Origin: Acidobacteria bacterium UBA2161
GTDB taxonomy: Bacteria; Acidobacteriota; Vicinamibacteria; Vicinamibacterales; UBA823
Assembly (NCBI GenBank): GCA_002328835.1
Contig: DCWN01000006.1
Span: forward strand, 1-14,279
Direction of reading: 5' to 3'
DNA: 14,279 nucleotides
A program made the position numbers and the translations under genes. Each line of letters begins with the position of its first letter. Position 1 is the first letter of the stretch. Below are positions 7,370 through 13,894 of the stretch, in pieces. The notes under the pieces were generated by a model that was not told where the DNA came from, made no database searches, and saw nothing but the letters and a program-made list of their open reading frames with translations.

Positions 7370-7810
7370 TCAGAGCTTGCGCGTGCAGCCGGGCGAGCAC
7401 CGGCACGGGATGATCTTGTCCCCGTCGGTTTCGTAGTCGTAGCTCAGCTCCTCACCCTTCCGGATCGTCCGGGCGGCGCGGATCCAGATGTTGTCGCCCT
7501 CGATGTCGACCCAGCAATTGGGTGCGCACTTGTGGTTGACGAACCGGGCGATGTTGCCGCCGACGCCGGCATCGCGGACCCACCGGCTGTTCAGGTGGAA
7601 GCACCAGATATGCCCCTTGCGCAGGTACTTGTCCTCGCGTCGGCGGCTCTCCTTGTGGGGAATCTTCTCCCCGGCATAGTCAATGATCTTCGTGCTGCGT
7701 TTGATGCGCGCCGTGGCAAACACGCCCCACCCATGAATCTTGGATTTCCGCCGCTCGATCAGTCCCTTGGCACGTTCCCGGTACTCTTCCAATGTTCGTC
7801 GACGACTCAC
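7370..7810 (-). CDS. SET-domain protein lysine methyltransferase with a post-SET zinc motif
   Basis: Predicted S-adenosylmethionine-dependent protein lysine methyltransferase of 146 residues. From GTG 7810 it shows HGWGVFA (26-32), the SAM/lysine-channel motif RFVNHKCAPNC (89-99), the catalytic-tyrosine motif ELSYDY (121-126), and a C-terminal CRCSPGC (C136, C138, C142). In eukaryotic SET enzymes the last three cysteines join the Cys of the NHxC motif (here C95) to bind zinc; the spacing here is one residue shorter than in DIM-5. GTG 7810 was chosen because GGAGG (7820-7816) sits five bases upstream of it; GTG 7816 is too close to that site. The target is unknown: ribosomal protein, DNA-binding protein and secreted effector are all possible, but no signal peptide is seen. 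It is divergent from the second radical SAM gene and heads the minus-strand run. Confidence 0.9.
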   Translation of the reverse strand: MSRRRTLEEYRERAKGLIERRKSKIHGWGVFATARIKRSTKIIDYAGEKIPHKESRRREDKYLRKGHIWCFHLNSRWVRDAGVGGNIARFVNHKCAPNCWVDIEGDNIWIRAARTIRKGEELSYDYETDGDKIIPCRCSPGCTRKL

Positions 7811-7865
7811 CGACACCTCCGCCCTGCGTTCGAATAGGACCGCACCCCAGCGCGCGACCGCCCCG

Positions 7866-7897
7866 ATTGTATCGCGAGCATCCTGCTATAATCGCGA
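7866..7897 (+). promoter_or_regulatory. Extended -10 promoter of the radical SAM gene with two TCGCGA palindromes
   Basis: TGCTATAAT (7884-7892) is a perfect extended -10 element; transcription would start near 7899, only about five bases before ATG 7904, so the transcript would be nearly leaderless. The palindrome TCGCGA occurs at 7872-7877 and 7892-7897, exactly 20 bp (two helical turns) apart, flanking the -10 box inside the direct repeat ATCGCGA. That spacing would suit a dimeric repressor. On the other strand TACAAT (7871-7866) is a -10-like box for the SET gene. The -10 is well supported; the operator is a guess. Confidence 0.55.
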
Positions 7898-7903
7898 AGA
7901 TCG

Positions 7904-8923
7904 ATGCGCGTTCTCAAGAAGATCCATCGGAACATGCGCGCCGTGCGCGAGTTCGCGCGGGGGCTCGCCCACACGGCCCACCCGTTGCTCGTCCACATGG
8001 TGCCGATGCGGCGCTGCAACATCGACTGCGGCTACTGCAACGAGTACGACAAGGTGTCGGACCCGGTGCCGCTCGACACGATGCTCAGCCGGCTCGACCG
8101 GTTGTCCACGCTAGGCGCCTCCGTCGTCGCCATGAGCGGCGGCGAGCCGATGATGCACCCCGATCTCGACACGATTCTCACCGCGGTACGGTCGCGCGGC
8201 ATGATGGCCGGGCTCATCACGAACGGGTACTACCTGTCGTCGAAGCGGATCGCGGCGTTGAACGACGCGGGCCTCGACTTCCTCCAGATCAGCATCGACA
8301 ACGTCGAGCCCGACGAGGTCTCGAAGAAGAGCCTCCGACTGCTCGACAAGAAGCTGGAATGGCTTCGCGAGCACGCCGAGTTCGACATCAACATCAACTC
8401 GGTCGTGGGCGGCGGCGTGAAGAACGCAGAGGATGCCCGAACGATTACGGCGCGGGCGCGTGAACTCGGCTTCTCGACCTCGGTCGGCATCATTCACGAC
8501 GGGTCGGGCCGGCTGAAGCCGCTCGGCCCCACCGAACGGGCGGTCTACGACGACGTCTCGGCACGCGTCAGCGGCGTCCGGCAGGTGGCCAAGAACCTCT
8601 ACTCGGGCATCTCGGGGTTCCAGGACAACCTCGTCGAGGGCCGCCCGAACACCTGGCGTTGCCGCGCGGGGGCGCGCTACCTGTACATCTGCGAGTTCGG
8701 CCTGGTGCACTACTGCTCGCAGCAGCGCGGCCAGCCGGCGACCCCGCTCGACCAGTACACCGTGACCGACGTGGAGCGCGAGTTCCTGAAGCCGAAGGAC
8801 TGCGCGCCGTACTGCACCATCGGCTGCGTCCACCGCGTTTCGACGATGGATTTCTGGCGAAAACCGCAGATCCCGCCGACCCGCACCCCCGCCGTCAAGG
8901 GCTCGGTCGAATCGGCCTCCTAG
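7904..8923 (+). CDS. Radical SAM protein with a Cys-rich C-terminal (SPASM/twitch-like) domain
   Basis: Radical SAM enzyme of 339 residues with unknown substrate. The core motif is CNIDCGYC (C38, C42, C45), followed by the SAM-binding GGEP (79-82), LITNGYYL (104-111) and LQISIDN (127-133). The C-terminal part has six cysteines: C253, C263, C271, C300, C304 and C308. This could hold an auxiliary 4Fe-4S cluster as in SPASM or twitch domains, although the spacing is not the textbook one. Such enzymes modify peptides, cofactors or sugars; no precursor-peptide gene is visible nearby, and nothing marks it as a PqqE, MoaA or HpnH orthologue. ATG 7904 is the first codon after the -10 box; ATG 7934 is an alternative if the transcript is not leaderless. 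The gene is divergent from the SET methyltransferase, sharing an intergenic region of about 90 nt. Confidence 0.88.
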   Translation: MRVLKKIHRNMRAVREFARGLAHTAHPLLVHMVPMRRCNIDCGYCNEYDKVSDPVPLDTMLSRLDRLSTLGASVVAMSGGEPMMHPDLDTILTAVRSRGMMAGLITNGYYLSSKRIAALNDAGLDFLQISIDNVEPDEVSKKSLRLLDKKLEWLREHAEFDININSVVGGGVKNAEDARTITARARELGFSTSVGIIHDGSGRLKPLGPTERAVYDDVSARVSGVRQVAKNLYSGISGFQDNLVEGRPNTWRCRAGARYLYICEFGLVHYCSQQRGQPATPLDQYTVTDVEREFLKPKDCAPYCTIGCVHRVSTMDFWRKPQIPPTRTPAVKGSVESAS

Positions 8924-8965
8924 GCCGGCGCCACCCCTGGCTGGGCGCCCGCCGCCGCGGCTCGT

Positions 8966-8993
8966 GAACTTTCGCTCGACGCCCGCCGTCTAA
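8966..8993 (+). promoter_or_regulatory. ECF (sigma-E-like) promoter for the DUF4097 lipoprotein gene
   Basis: GAACTT (8966-8971) and GTCTAA (8988-8993) are separated by 16 nt. This matches the ECF sigma-factor consensus, with a GAAC-type -35 box and a GTC-type -10 box. The predicted start of transcription near 9000 leaves a leader of about 30 nt carrying the GGAGG (9018-9022) of the lipoprotein gene. ECF control of a cell-envelope lipoprotein is biologically sensible, but no sigma or anti-sigma gene is in the window. Confidence 0.5.
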
Positions 8994-9029
8994 CCGCCTG
9001 AATGCCGAATCTGGCGTGGAGGATTCCCC

Positions 9030-9842
9030 ATGAATAAGTGGTGCTCGTCGGTTGGTCTGGCCGTCGCCGTCGTGGCTTTCTCGGGCTGCTCGCTCGAAGC
9101 CGGTCACGCGATGATGGATCTCGTGCAGGGCTCGCAGGAGTCCGCTGAGAGCTTCGAGTGGAGCGGTGAGATCGCCCAGGGCGACGTCATAGAGATCAAA
9201 GGAGTCAACGGGCAACTCGTGGCCACGCGCACCTCGGGCGAGGAAGTCGAGGTCACGGCAACGCGCACGGGCCGGCGTGACGACCCGAACGAGGTGCGGA
9301 TCGAGGTCGTCGAGCACGATTGTGGTGTGACGATCTGCGCCGTGTATCCGCGCGAAGGCAACGAGTGCCTGCCCGGTGACCGCGGTCGCCTGAGTGTGCG
9401 GAACAACGACGTGAAGGTGGAGTTCGAGGTCGAGGTGCCCGACGGCGTCCGCTTCACCGGCCGTAGCGTGAACGGCAGCATCCGAGCAGAAGACCTCGAC
9501 TCCGACGTGATCGCCCACACGGTGAACGGCGCTATCGACATCTCCACGAACGGCCGCGCCGAGGCCGAGACCGTGAATGGCAGCATCGAGGCCGACATGG
9601 GCCGGGCCGACTGGGATCACGACGTCGGCTTCGAGACCGTCAACGGCAGCATCTCGCTGACGCTGCCGGAGGACGTGAACGCCGACGTCCGGGCCCGTAC
9701 CGTCAACGGCCGGATCCGGACCGACCTGCCGCTCACGGTCCGCGAAGTCGGCCGGCGGCGGCTCGACGGCCGCCTGGGCGACGGCGGCCCCGAACTCGAA
9801 CTCGAAACGGTCAACCGCAGCATTACGCTGAACGCGCGCTAG
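9030..9842 (+). CDS. DUF4097-type beta-helical lipoprotein with VNG repeats
   Basis: Probable exported lipoprotein of 270 residues. The start ATG 9030 has a GGAGG seven bases upstream. A short hydrophobic signal ends in a lipobox-like FSGC (C20, the lipidation site). The rest is a repetitive beta structure: the motif VNG[SAR]I or a close variant recurs at V59, V147, V165, V182, V204, V225 and V261 (the last as VNRSI), at about 17-36 residue steps after residue 147. This is the pattern of the DUF4097 / LiaG-like putative adhesin family, thought to form a right-handed beta-helix. Three cysteines (C98, C103, C113) in the middle may form a disulfide in the periplasm. Its role is unknown. It stands alone, with an ECF-like promoter upstream and a GC hairpin downstream. 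Confidence 0.85.
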   Translation: MNKWCSSVGLAVAVVAFSGCSLEAGHAMMDLVQGSQESAESFEWSGEIAQGDVIEIKGVNGQLVATRTSGEEVEVTATRTGRRDDPNEVRIEVVEHDCGVTICAVYPREGNECLPGDRGRLSVRNNDVKVEFEVEVPDGVRFTGRSVNGSIRAEDLDSDVIAHTVNGAIDISTNGRAEAETVNGSIEADMGRADWDHDVGFETVNGSISLTLPEDVNADVRARTVNGRIRTDLPLTVREVGRRRLDGRLGDGGPELELETVNRSITLNAR

Positions 9843-9855
9843 CGTCGATTCAACT

Positions 9856-9887
9856 GGGGCGTCCCGAGCTTTGTCGAGGGGCGCCCC
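9856..9887. repeat. GC-rich hairpin downstream of the DUF4097 gene
   Basis: GGGGCGTCCC (9856-9865) pairs with GGGGCGCCCC (9878-9887) over ten positions, one being a G-U pair, around a 12-nt loop. It lies 14 nt after the lipoprotein stop and could end transcription or protect the 3' end. No T-run follows, so it is not a classical intrinsic terminator. The loop-flanking sequence CCCGAGCTTTGTCGAGGG looks like the kind of palindrome that is dispersed in some genomes; one copy is visible here. Confidence 0.45.
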
Positions 9888-9955
9888 ACCTCCCGCCGCG
9901 CTCGACCCACGCCTCCCCTCAGCAGGTAGGATCGGATCGGCCCGACCGGCCGACG

Positions 9956-10486
9956 ATGGCGTACTCCGCACCCTTTCGCCTCGGCATCTCCGCCTGCCTC
10001 CTCGGAGAAGAGGTCCGCCACGACGGCGGACACAAGCGCGACACGGGGCTCATCGACGCGCTCGGCTCGTTGGTCGAGTGGGTGTCGGTCTGTCCCGAGG
10101 TGGAGATCGGCCTCGGCACGCCGCGTGAACCGATCCGGCTGGTCCGACGCACGGACGGCAGGGTCGAGCTGGTGTCGGTCGAGACCCAGATCGATCTCAC
10201 CCAGCGGATGCGCGCCCACGCACGGCAGCGGGTGAAGGAGTTCGAGCAACTCGGCCTGGATGGCTACGTCTTCAAGCGCGACTCGCCCAGCTGCGGCGTG
10301 TTCCGGGTGCCCGTCTGGAGCGAGGCCGGCGCGCCGGACGGGGCCGGCCGCGGGCTGTTCGCGGAGGAACTGATGCGGGCGCTCCCCGCGATGCCGGTCG
10401 AGGAAGAAGGCCGGCTGCACGATGCCCACCTGCGCGAGCACTTCATCGAACGCCTGTCGGCCTATCGGGAGACGAAGACGTCCTGA
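9956..10486 (+). CDS. DUF523 family protein, TudS-like 4Fe-4S desulfidase
   Basis: Cytoplasmic protein of 176 residues matching DUF523 along its whole length: ISACLLGEEVRHDGGHK (11-27), CPEVEIGLGTPREPIRLV (46-63), FKRDSPSCGVF (106-116), and a conserved tail HDAHLREHFIERL. The three invariant cysteines, C14, C46 and C113, are those that hold a 4Fe-4S cluster in TudS, a DUF523 member shown to remove sulfur from thiouracil. The E of CPEVE is also conserved. A role in thiolated-base salvage or detoxification is therefore plausible but not proven for this clade. ATG 9956 has only a weak ribosome binding site. No DUF1722 domain is fused to it. The gene is convergent with dnaE2, and a long palindrome lies between them. 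Confidence 0.88.
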   Translation: MAYSAPFRLGISACLLGEEVRHDGGHKRDTGLIDALGSLVEWVSVCPEVEIGLGTPREPIRLVRRTDGRVELVSVETQIDLTQRMRAHARQRVKEFEQLGLDGYVFKRDSPSCGVFRVPVWSEAGAPDGAGRGLFAEELMRALPAMPVEEEGRLHDAHLREHFIERLSAYRETKTS

Positions 10487-10489
10487 CGC

Positions 10490-10538
10490 CTAGAAGTGGT
10501 TTCACAACCTCCGGCGGAGGTTGTGAAACCGCTTCTAG
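10490..10538. repeat. Long perfect palindrome between convergent genes
   Basis: The arm 10490-10512 (beginning CTAGAAGTGG) is the reverse complement of 10516-10538 over all 23 positions except one that gives a G-U pair; the loop is GGC. The hairpin starts four bases after the DUF523 stop and contains the dnaE2 stop codon (10537-10535) in its right arm. It may act as a bidirectional transcription end. Neither side has a T-run, so a dispersed palindromic element or a RNase-protecting 3' hairpin is as likely. Confidence 0.75.
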
Positions 10539-13500
10539 CTCCAATCGTGCGAATCGATCGCCGGGCGCTGACCGCCAAGCCCGTGCAGCCGCTCGGCCTT
10601 CACCGACGTCACGCCCTCCTGAATTTGCAGCGTCCCCTCGACCATCAGAAACGACTCGTCCGCCACGGCGAGACGCTCAGCGGCGAACAGATCCGGACGC
10701 ACGATGACATTGGCGATCCCGGTCTCGTCCTCGAGCGTCAAGAAGACAAATCCCTTGGCCGTCCCGGGACGCTGGCGCGTGATGACCGCGCCCGCGACCC
10801 GCACGCGCCGTCCATTGCGCGCGCGGGGCAGATCGACGGCGCGTAGCACCCCGCGCATCGCCAACTCGCTGCGTCTGAGCGCCATCGGATGCGGCCCAAG
10901 CGTCAGCCCCGTACCGGCATAATCGGCAATGACCCGCTCGACCGGCGTCATCGAGGCCAGTGGCGACGGCGGCTCCTCGGCCACCTTGGTCTTCGCGCGG
11001 CTGGATTCCTCGAACAACGCCCCGGAGGGACGAGCCGCCCGTTCGATCTGCCACAGCGCGCTGCGCCGATCGTGCCCGAACGCATTGAGCGCACCGATCT
11101 CGGCAAGCGTCGCCAGTTCGTCCCGGCGGATCTCCGTCCGCGCGATCACATCTTCAATAGACGAGAACCGTTCCGGTGTCCGGCCGCCGCCGCCCGCGGG
11201 CGGCCTGCGGCCTTGTCCATTCCACGTATTCGCACAACTACTGCAAAACCGACGTCGGTCTTCTCCCTGCTCCACCACCTCGATCATCGACCGATCGTCA
11301 TTGCCACACTTGGGGCACCGTAAGGCCTCCGCCCTTCCGCCCCCTGCCGGCTCCGATCTCCTCTGGCCTTCTTCAATCCTTCTCCCGACCTCCTCCCGCA
11401 GCCCAGACGCATACCGCAGTCCCAGCCGGATCGCGCCATCGGCTTCCACCGCACAGTCCCAGCGGGATCGCTGCACGTCGATCTCCTCGAACCGCACGCC
11501 GCGCCGCTGGGCATCCTTGACCAGTGTGGCGGGATGGTAGAACCCCATCGGCTGATTGTTCAACAGCGCAGTGTAGAACGCCGCCGGGAAGTGCGCCTTG
11601 AGATACGCGCTCGCGTACGCGATCAACGCGAAGCTCGCGGCATGCGACTCCGGGAACCCGTAGAGCGCGAACGACGTGATCGACCGCACGATGCCGTCAG
11701 CCGCGGCGCCGGTAATTCCCTGCCGCGCCATCCCCTCGCGCAGGCGCGTCTCGATCCGCTCCATGCGCTTCACCGAGCGCTTGAACCCGAACGCTCGCCG
11801 TAACTCCTCTGCCTCACCACCGGAAAACCCGGCCGCGACCATCGCGATGCGCAGCAACTGTTCCTGGAAGAGCGGCACCCCCAGCGTGCGCTTCAAGATC
11901 GGCTCGAGCAACGGATGAGGATACGCGACCGGCTCGCGCCCGGCCCGCCGTTTCAGGTAGGGATGCACCATCTGGCCGACGATCGGCCCGGGACGGATGA
12001 GCGCGACCTCGACGACCAGATCGTAGAAATGATCCGGCCGGAGCCGGGGCAGCGTCGCCATCTGCGCGCGCGACTCGACCTGGAAGACCCCGATCGTGTC
12101 GGCCGCCTGCAGCATCCGGTAGACATCGGGATCATCCGGCGGCAGATGCGCCAGATCGAAGCGTGCGCGCGGCGGCCCACCATCCGCGTCAACGTGCTCA
12201 CCATCCCCGTTGACGAGCGCGATCGCGTCCTGCAGGACGGCCATCATGCCGAGGCCCAGCAGATCGACCTTGACGATCCCCATGGCGGCACAGTCGTCCT
12301 TGTCCCACTGGATCACGACGCGCCCGGGCATGCTGGCGTTCTCGAGCGGCACCACCTCGTCGAGCCGTCCCCGGCAGATCACCATGCCGCCGGAATGCTG
12401 CCCCAGGTGGCGCGGCAGGTCCTGCACCCGGCGCCAGAGCGCGCCGAATGCCTGGACCCGCGGATCGGCGGGGTCGCACCCCGCATCGCCGAGATGCCGG
12501 GCCAGCGTGTCTTCGGGATCGGTCCACTCGAACCGGCTCATCAGCTTGGTCAACCGGTCGATCCGATCGGTGTCGAACCCCAGCGCCTTGCCAACCTCCC
12601 GGGTGGCGCTACGGTCGCGATAGGTGATGACGTTCGCGGTCATCGCCGCGCCCAGTTGCCCGTAGCGCTCGTAGACGTACTGGATGACAGACTCGCGCCG
12701 GTCGCCACTCGGCAGGTCGAGATCGATGTCGGGCCACTCCCCGCGTTCTTCAGAGAGAAACCGCTCGAACAGCAGATCCATGCCGACCGGATCGACCGCC
12801 GTGATCCCCAGGCTGTAGCAGACCGCGCTGTTGGCCGCCGAGCCGCGGCCCTGCACCAGAATCCCTTGCCGCCGGCAGAAGTTGACGAGGTCCCAGACGA
12901 TGAGGAAATAGCCGGCCAGGTCGAGCTTCTCGATGAGATCCAGTTCGCGCGCGATCTGGCGCCGAGCCCGCTCGTGGTACGGCCGATAGCGCTCGCGCGC
13001 GCCAACCTCCGTGATCTTCCTGAGGAACGACGCCATCGTCTCGTCCGGTGGCACGGGATAGTCCGGAAAGCGATAGCCGAGATCGGCCATCGTGTACTGC
13101 AGCCGTTCGGCCAACGCTTCGGAGGCTTGGAGCGTCTCGGGAAGATCGTGGAACAACCGGGCCATCTCACCGGGCGGCTTCAGATACCGTTCGGCGTTGC
13201 GCGCCAGCCGCCGACCCGCACGATCGACCGTCGTCTTGTGACGCACACAGGTCAAGACATCGTAGAGCGGGCGATCCGCCGCCGTGGCGAACCGTACGCC
13301 GTTGGTCGCCAGGAGCGGCACGCGATAGGCCGACGCGAGAGCCGCCAGCGCCTGCGTGTCGGCTTCCTCATCCCGGAGGAGATGCCGCTGCACCTCGACG
13401 TAGACGTTGCCCGCACCGAACAGGCCAAGGAGCCGATCGAGCATCCCGCCGACCCCGTACCGCCGGCTGTCGAGCGCCGGCCGGCCGGCGAGCGCGACGA

Positions 13501-13894
13501 GTCCGCGCGTCGCGCCATCGAAATCCTCGAGCGTGAGTGCACCTTCGCCCTTCGGCGCCCGCAGTTTCATCCGGGTCACGAGGCGGCACAGGTTGCGATA
13601 CCCTTCCGCCGACTCGACGAGCACCGGCAGCCGCCAGAGACACGCCGCCCCCCCCCATCCGCCTGTCCCGTTCGCCGTCTCCCGCGCCGCGATCGTCAAT
13701 TCGCTCCCGACGATCGGCGTGATCCCGGCCGCCGTCGCCGCCTGATGAAACCGCGGCGCGCCGTAGACTCCGTCGCGATCGAGCAGCGCGAGCGCTGGAT
13801 AGTCGAGCGCGGCCGCACGGTCGACGAGCGCCTCGGGCGTCGACGCCCCGTCGAGGAACGAGAACGCCGACGCGGCATGCAGCTCGATGTACAT
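10535..13894 (-). CDS. dnaE2: Error-prone DNA polymerase DnaE2 (ImuC) with an inserted zinc ribbon
   Basis: Translesion C-family polymerase of the ImuA-ImuB-DnaE2 mutasome. ATG 13894 overlaps the imuB stop by one base. The PHP domain starts IELHAASAFSFLDGAS (3-18) with the usual HxH reduced to HAA, as is common in DnaE2. Catalytic aspartates are D389 and D391 in PDIDLD and D544 in VKVDLLGLG. A helix-hairpin-helix region (LATLAEIGALNAFG) and a C-terminal OB-fold (VRVAGAVITRQRP) follow. The length is 1119 residues, against about 1050 for the family. The excess is an insert of about 65 residues (about 843-907) carrying CPKC (C860, C863) and CSSC (C884, C887) followed by W891, a zinc ribbon between the palm/fingers part and the HhH domain. 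A nine-base C tract (13648-13656) lies near the 5' end. Expression is expected to be damage-induced, but the promoter lies outside the window. Confidence 0.95.
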   Translation of the reverse strand: MYIELHAASAFSFLDGASTPEALVDRAAALDYPALALLDRDGVYGAPRFHQAATAAGITPIVGSELTIAARETANGTGGWGGAACLWRLPVLVESAEGYRNLCRLVTRMKLRAPKGEGALTLEDFDGATRGLVALAGRPALDSRRYGVGGMLDRLLGLFGAGNVYVEVQRHLLRDEEADTQALAALASAYRVPLLATNGVRFATAADRPLYDVLTCVRHKTTVDRAGRRLARNAERYLKPPGEMARLFHDLPETLQASEALAERLQYTMADLGYRFPDYPVPPDETMASFLRKITEVGARERYRPYHERARRQIARELDLIEKLDLAGYFLIVWDLVNFCRRQGILVQGRGSAANSAVCYSLGITAVDPVGMDLLFERFLSEERGEWPDIDLDLPSGDRRESVIQYVYERYGQLGAAMTANVITYRDRSATREVGKALGFDTDRIDRLTKLMSRFEWTDPEDTLARHLGDAGCDPADPRVQAFGALWRRVQDLPRHLGQHSGGMVICRGRLDEVVPLENASMPGRVVIQWDKDDCAAMGIVKVDLLGLGMMAVLQDAIALVNGDGEHVDADGGPPRARFDLAHLPPDDPDVYRMLQAADTIGVFQVESRAQMATLPRLRPDHFYDLVVEVALIRPGPIVGQMVHPYLKRRAGREPVAYPHPLLEPILKRTLGVPLFQEQLLRIAMVAAGFSGGEAEELRRAFGFKRSVKRMERIETRLREGMARQGITGAAADGIVRSITSFALYGFPESHAASFALIAYASAYLKAHFPAAFYTALLNNQPMGFYHPATLVKDAQRRGVRFEEIDVQRSRWDCAVEADGAIRLGLRYASGLREEVGRRIEEGQRRSEPAGGGRAEALRCPKCGNDDRSMIEVVEQGEDRRRFCSSCANTWNGQGRRPPAGGGGRTPERFSSIEDVIARTEIRRDELATLAEIGALNAFGHDRRSALWQIERAARPSGALFEESSRAKTKVAEEPPSPLASMTPVERVIADYAGTGLTLGPHPMALRRSELAMRGVLRAVDLPRARNGRRVRVAGAVITRQRPGTAKGFVFLTLEDETGIANVIVRPDLFAAERLAVADESFLMVEGTLQIQEGVTSVKAERLHGLGGQRPAIDSHDWS
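11175..11370 (-). other. Zinc-ribbon insertion inside dnaE2
   Basis: This stretch, in frame with dnaE2, encodes a CPKC-x20-CSSC-x3-W ribbon resembling the TFIIS type, flanked on both sides by Gly/Pro/Arg linkers with PAGGG (849-853 and 899-903). The flanking dnaE2 sequence reads normally if it is removed (GLREEVGRRIEE joining to ERFSSIEDV). The coding strand here is richer in purines and lower in GC than its surroundings. It is either a lineage-specific domain acquisition or an in-frame mobile insertion. Confidence 0.6.
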
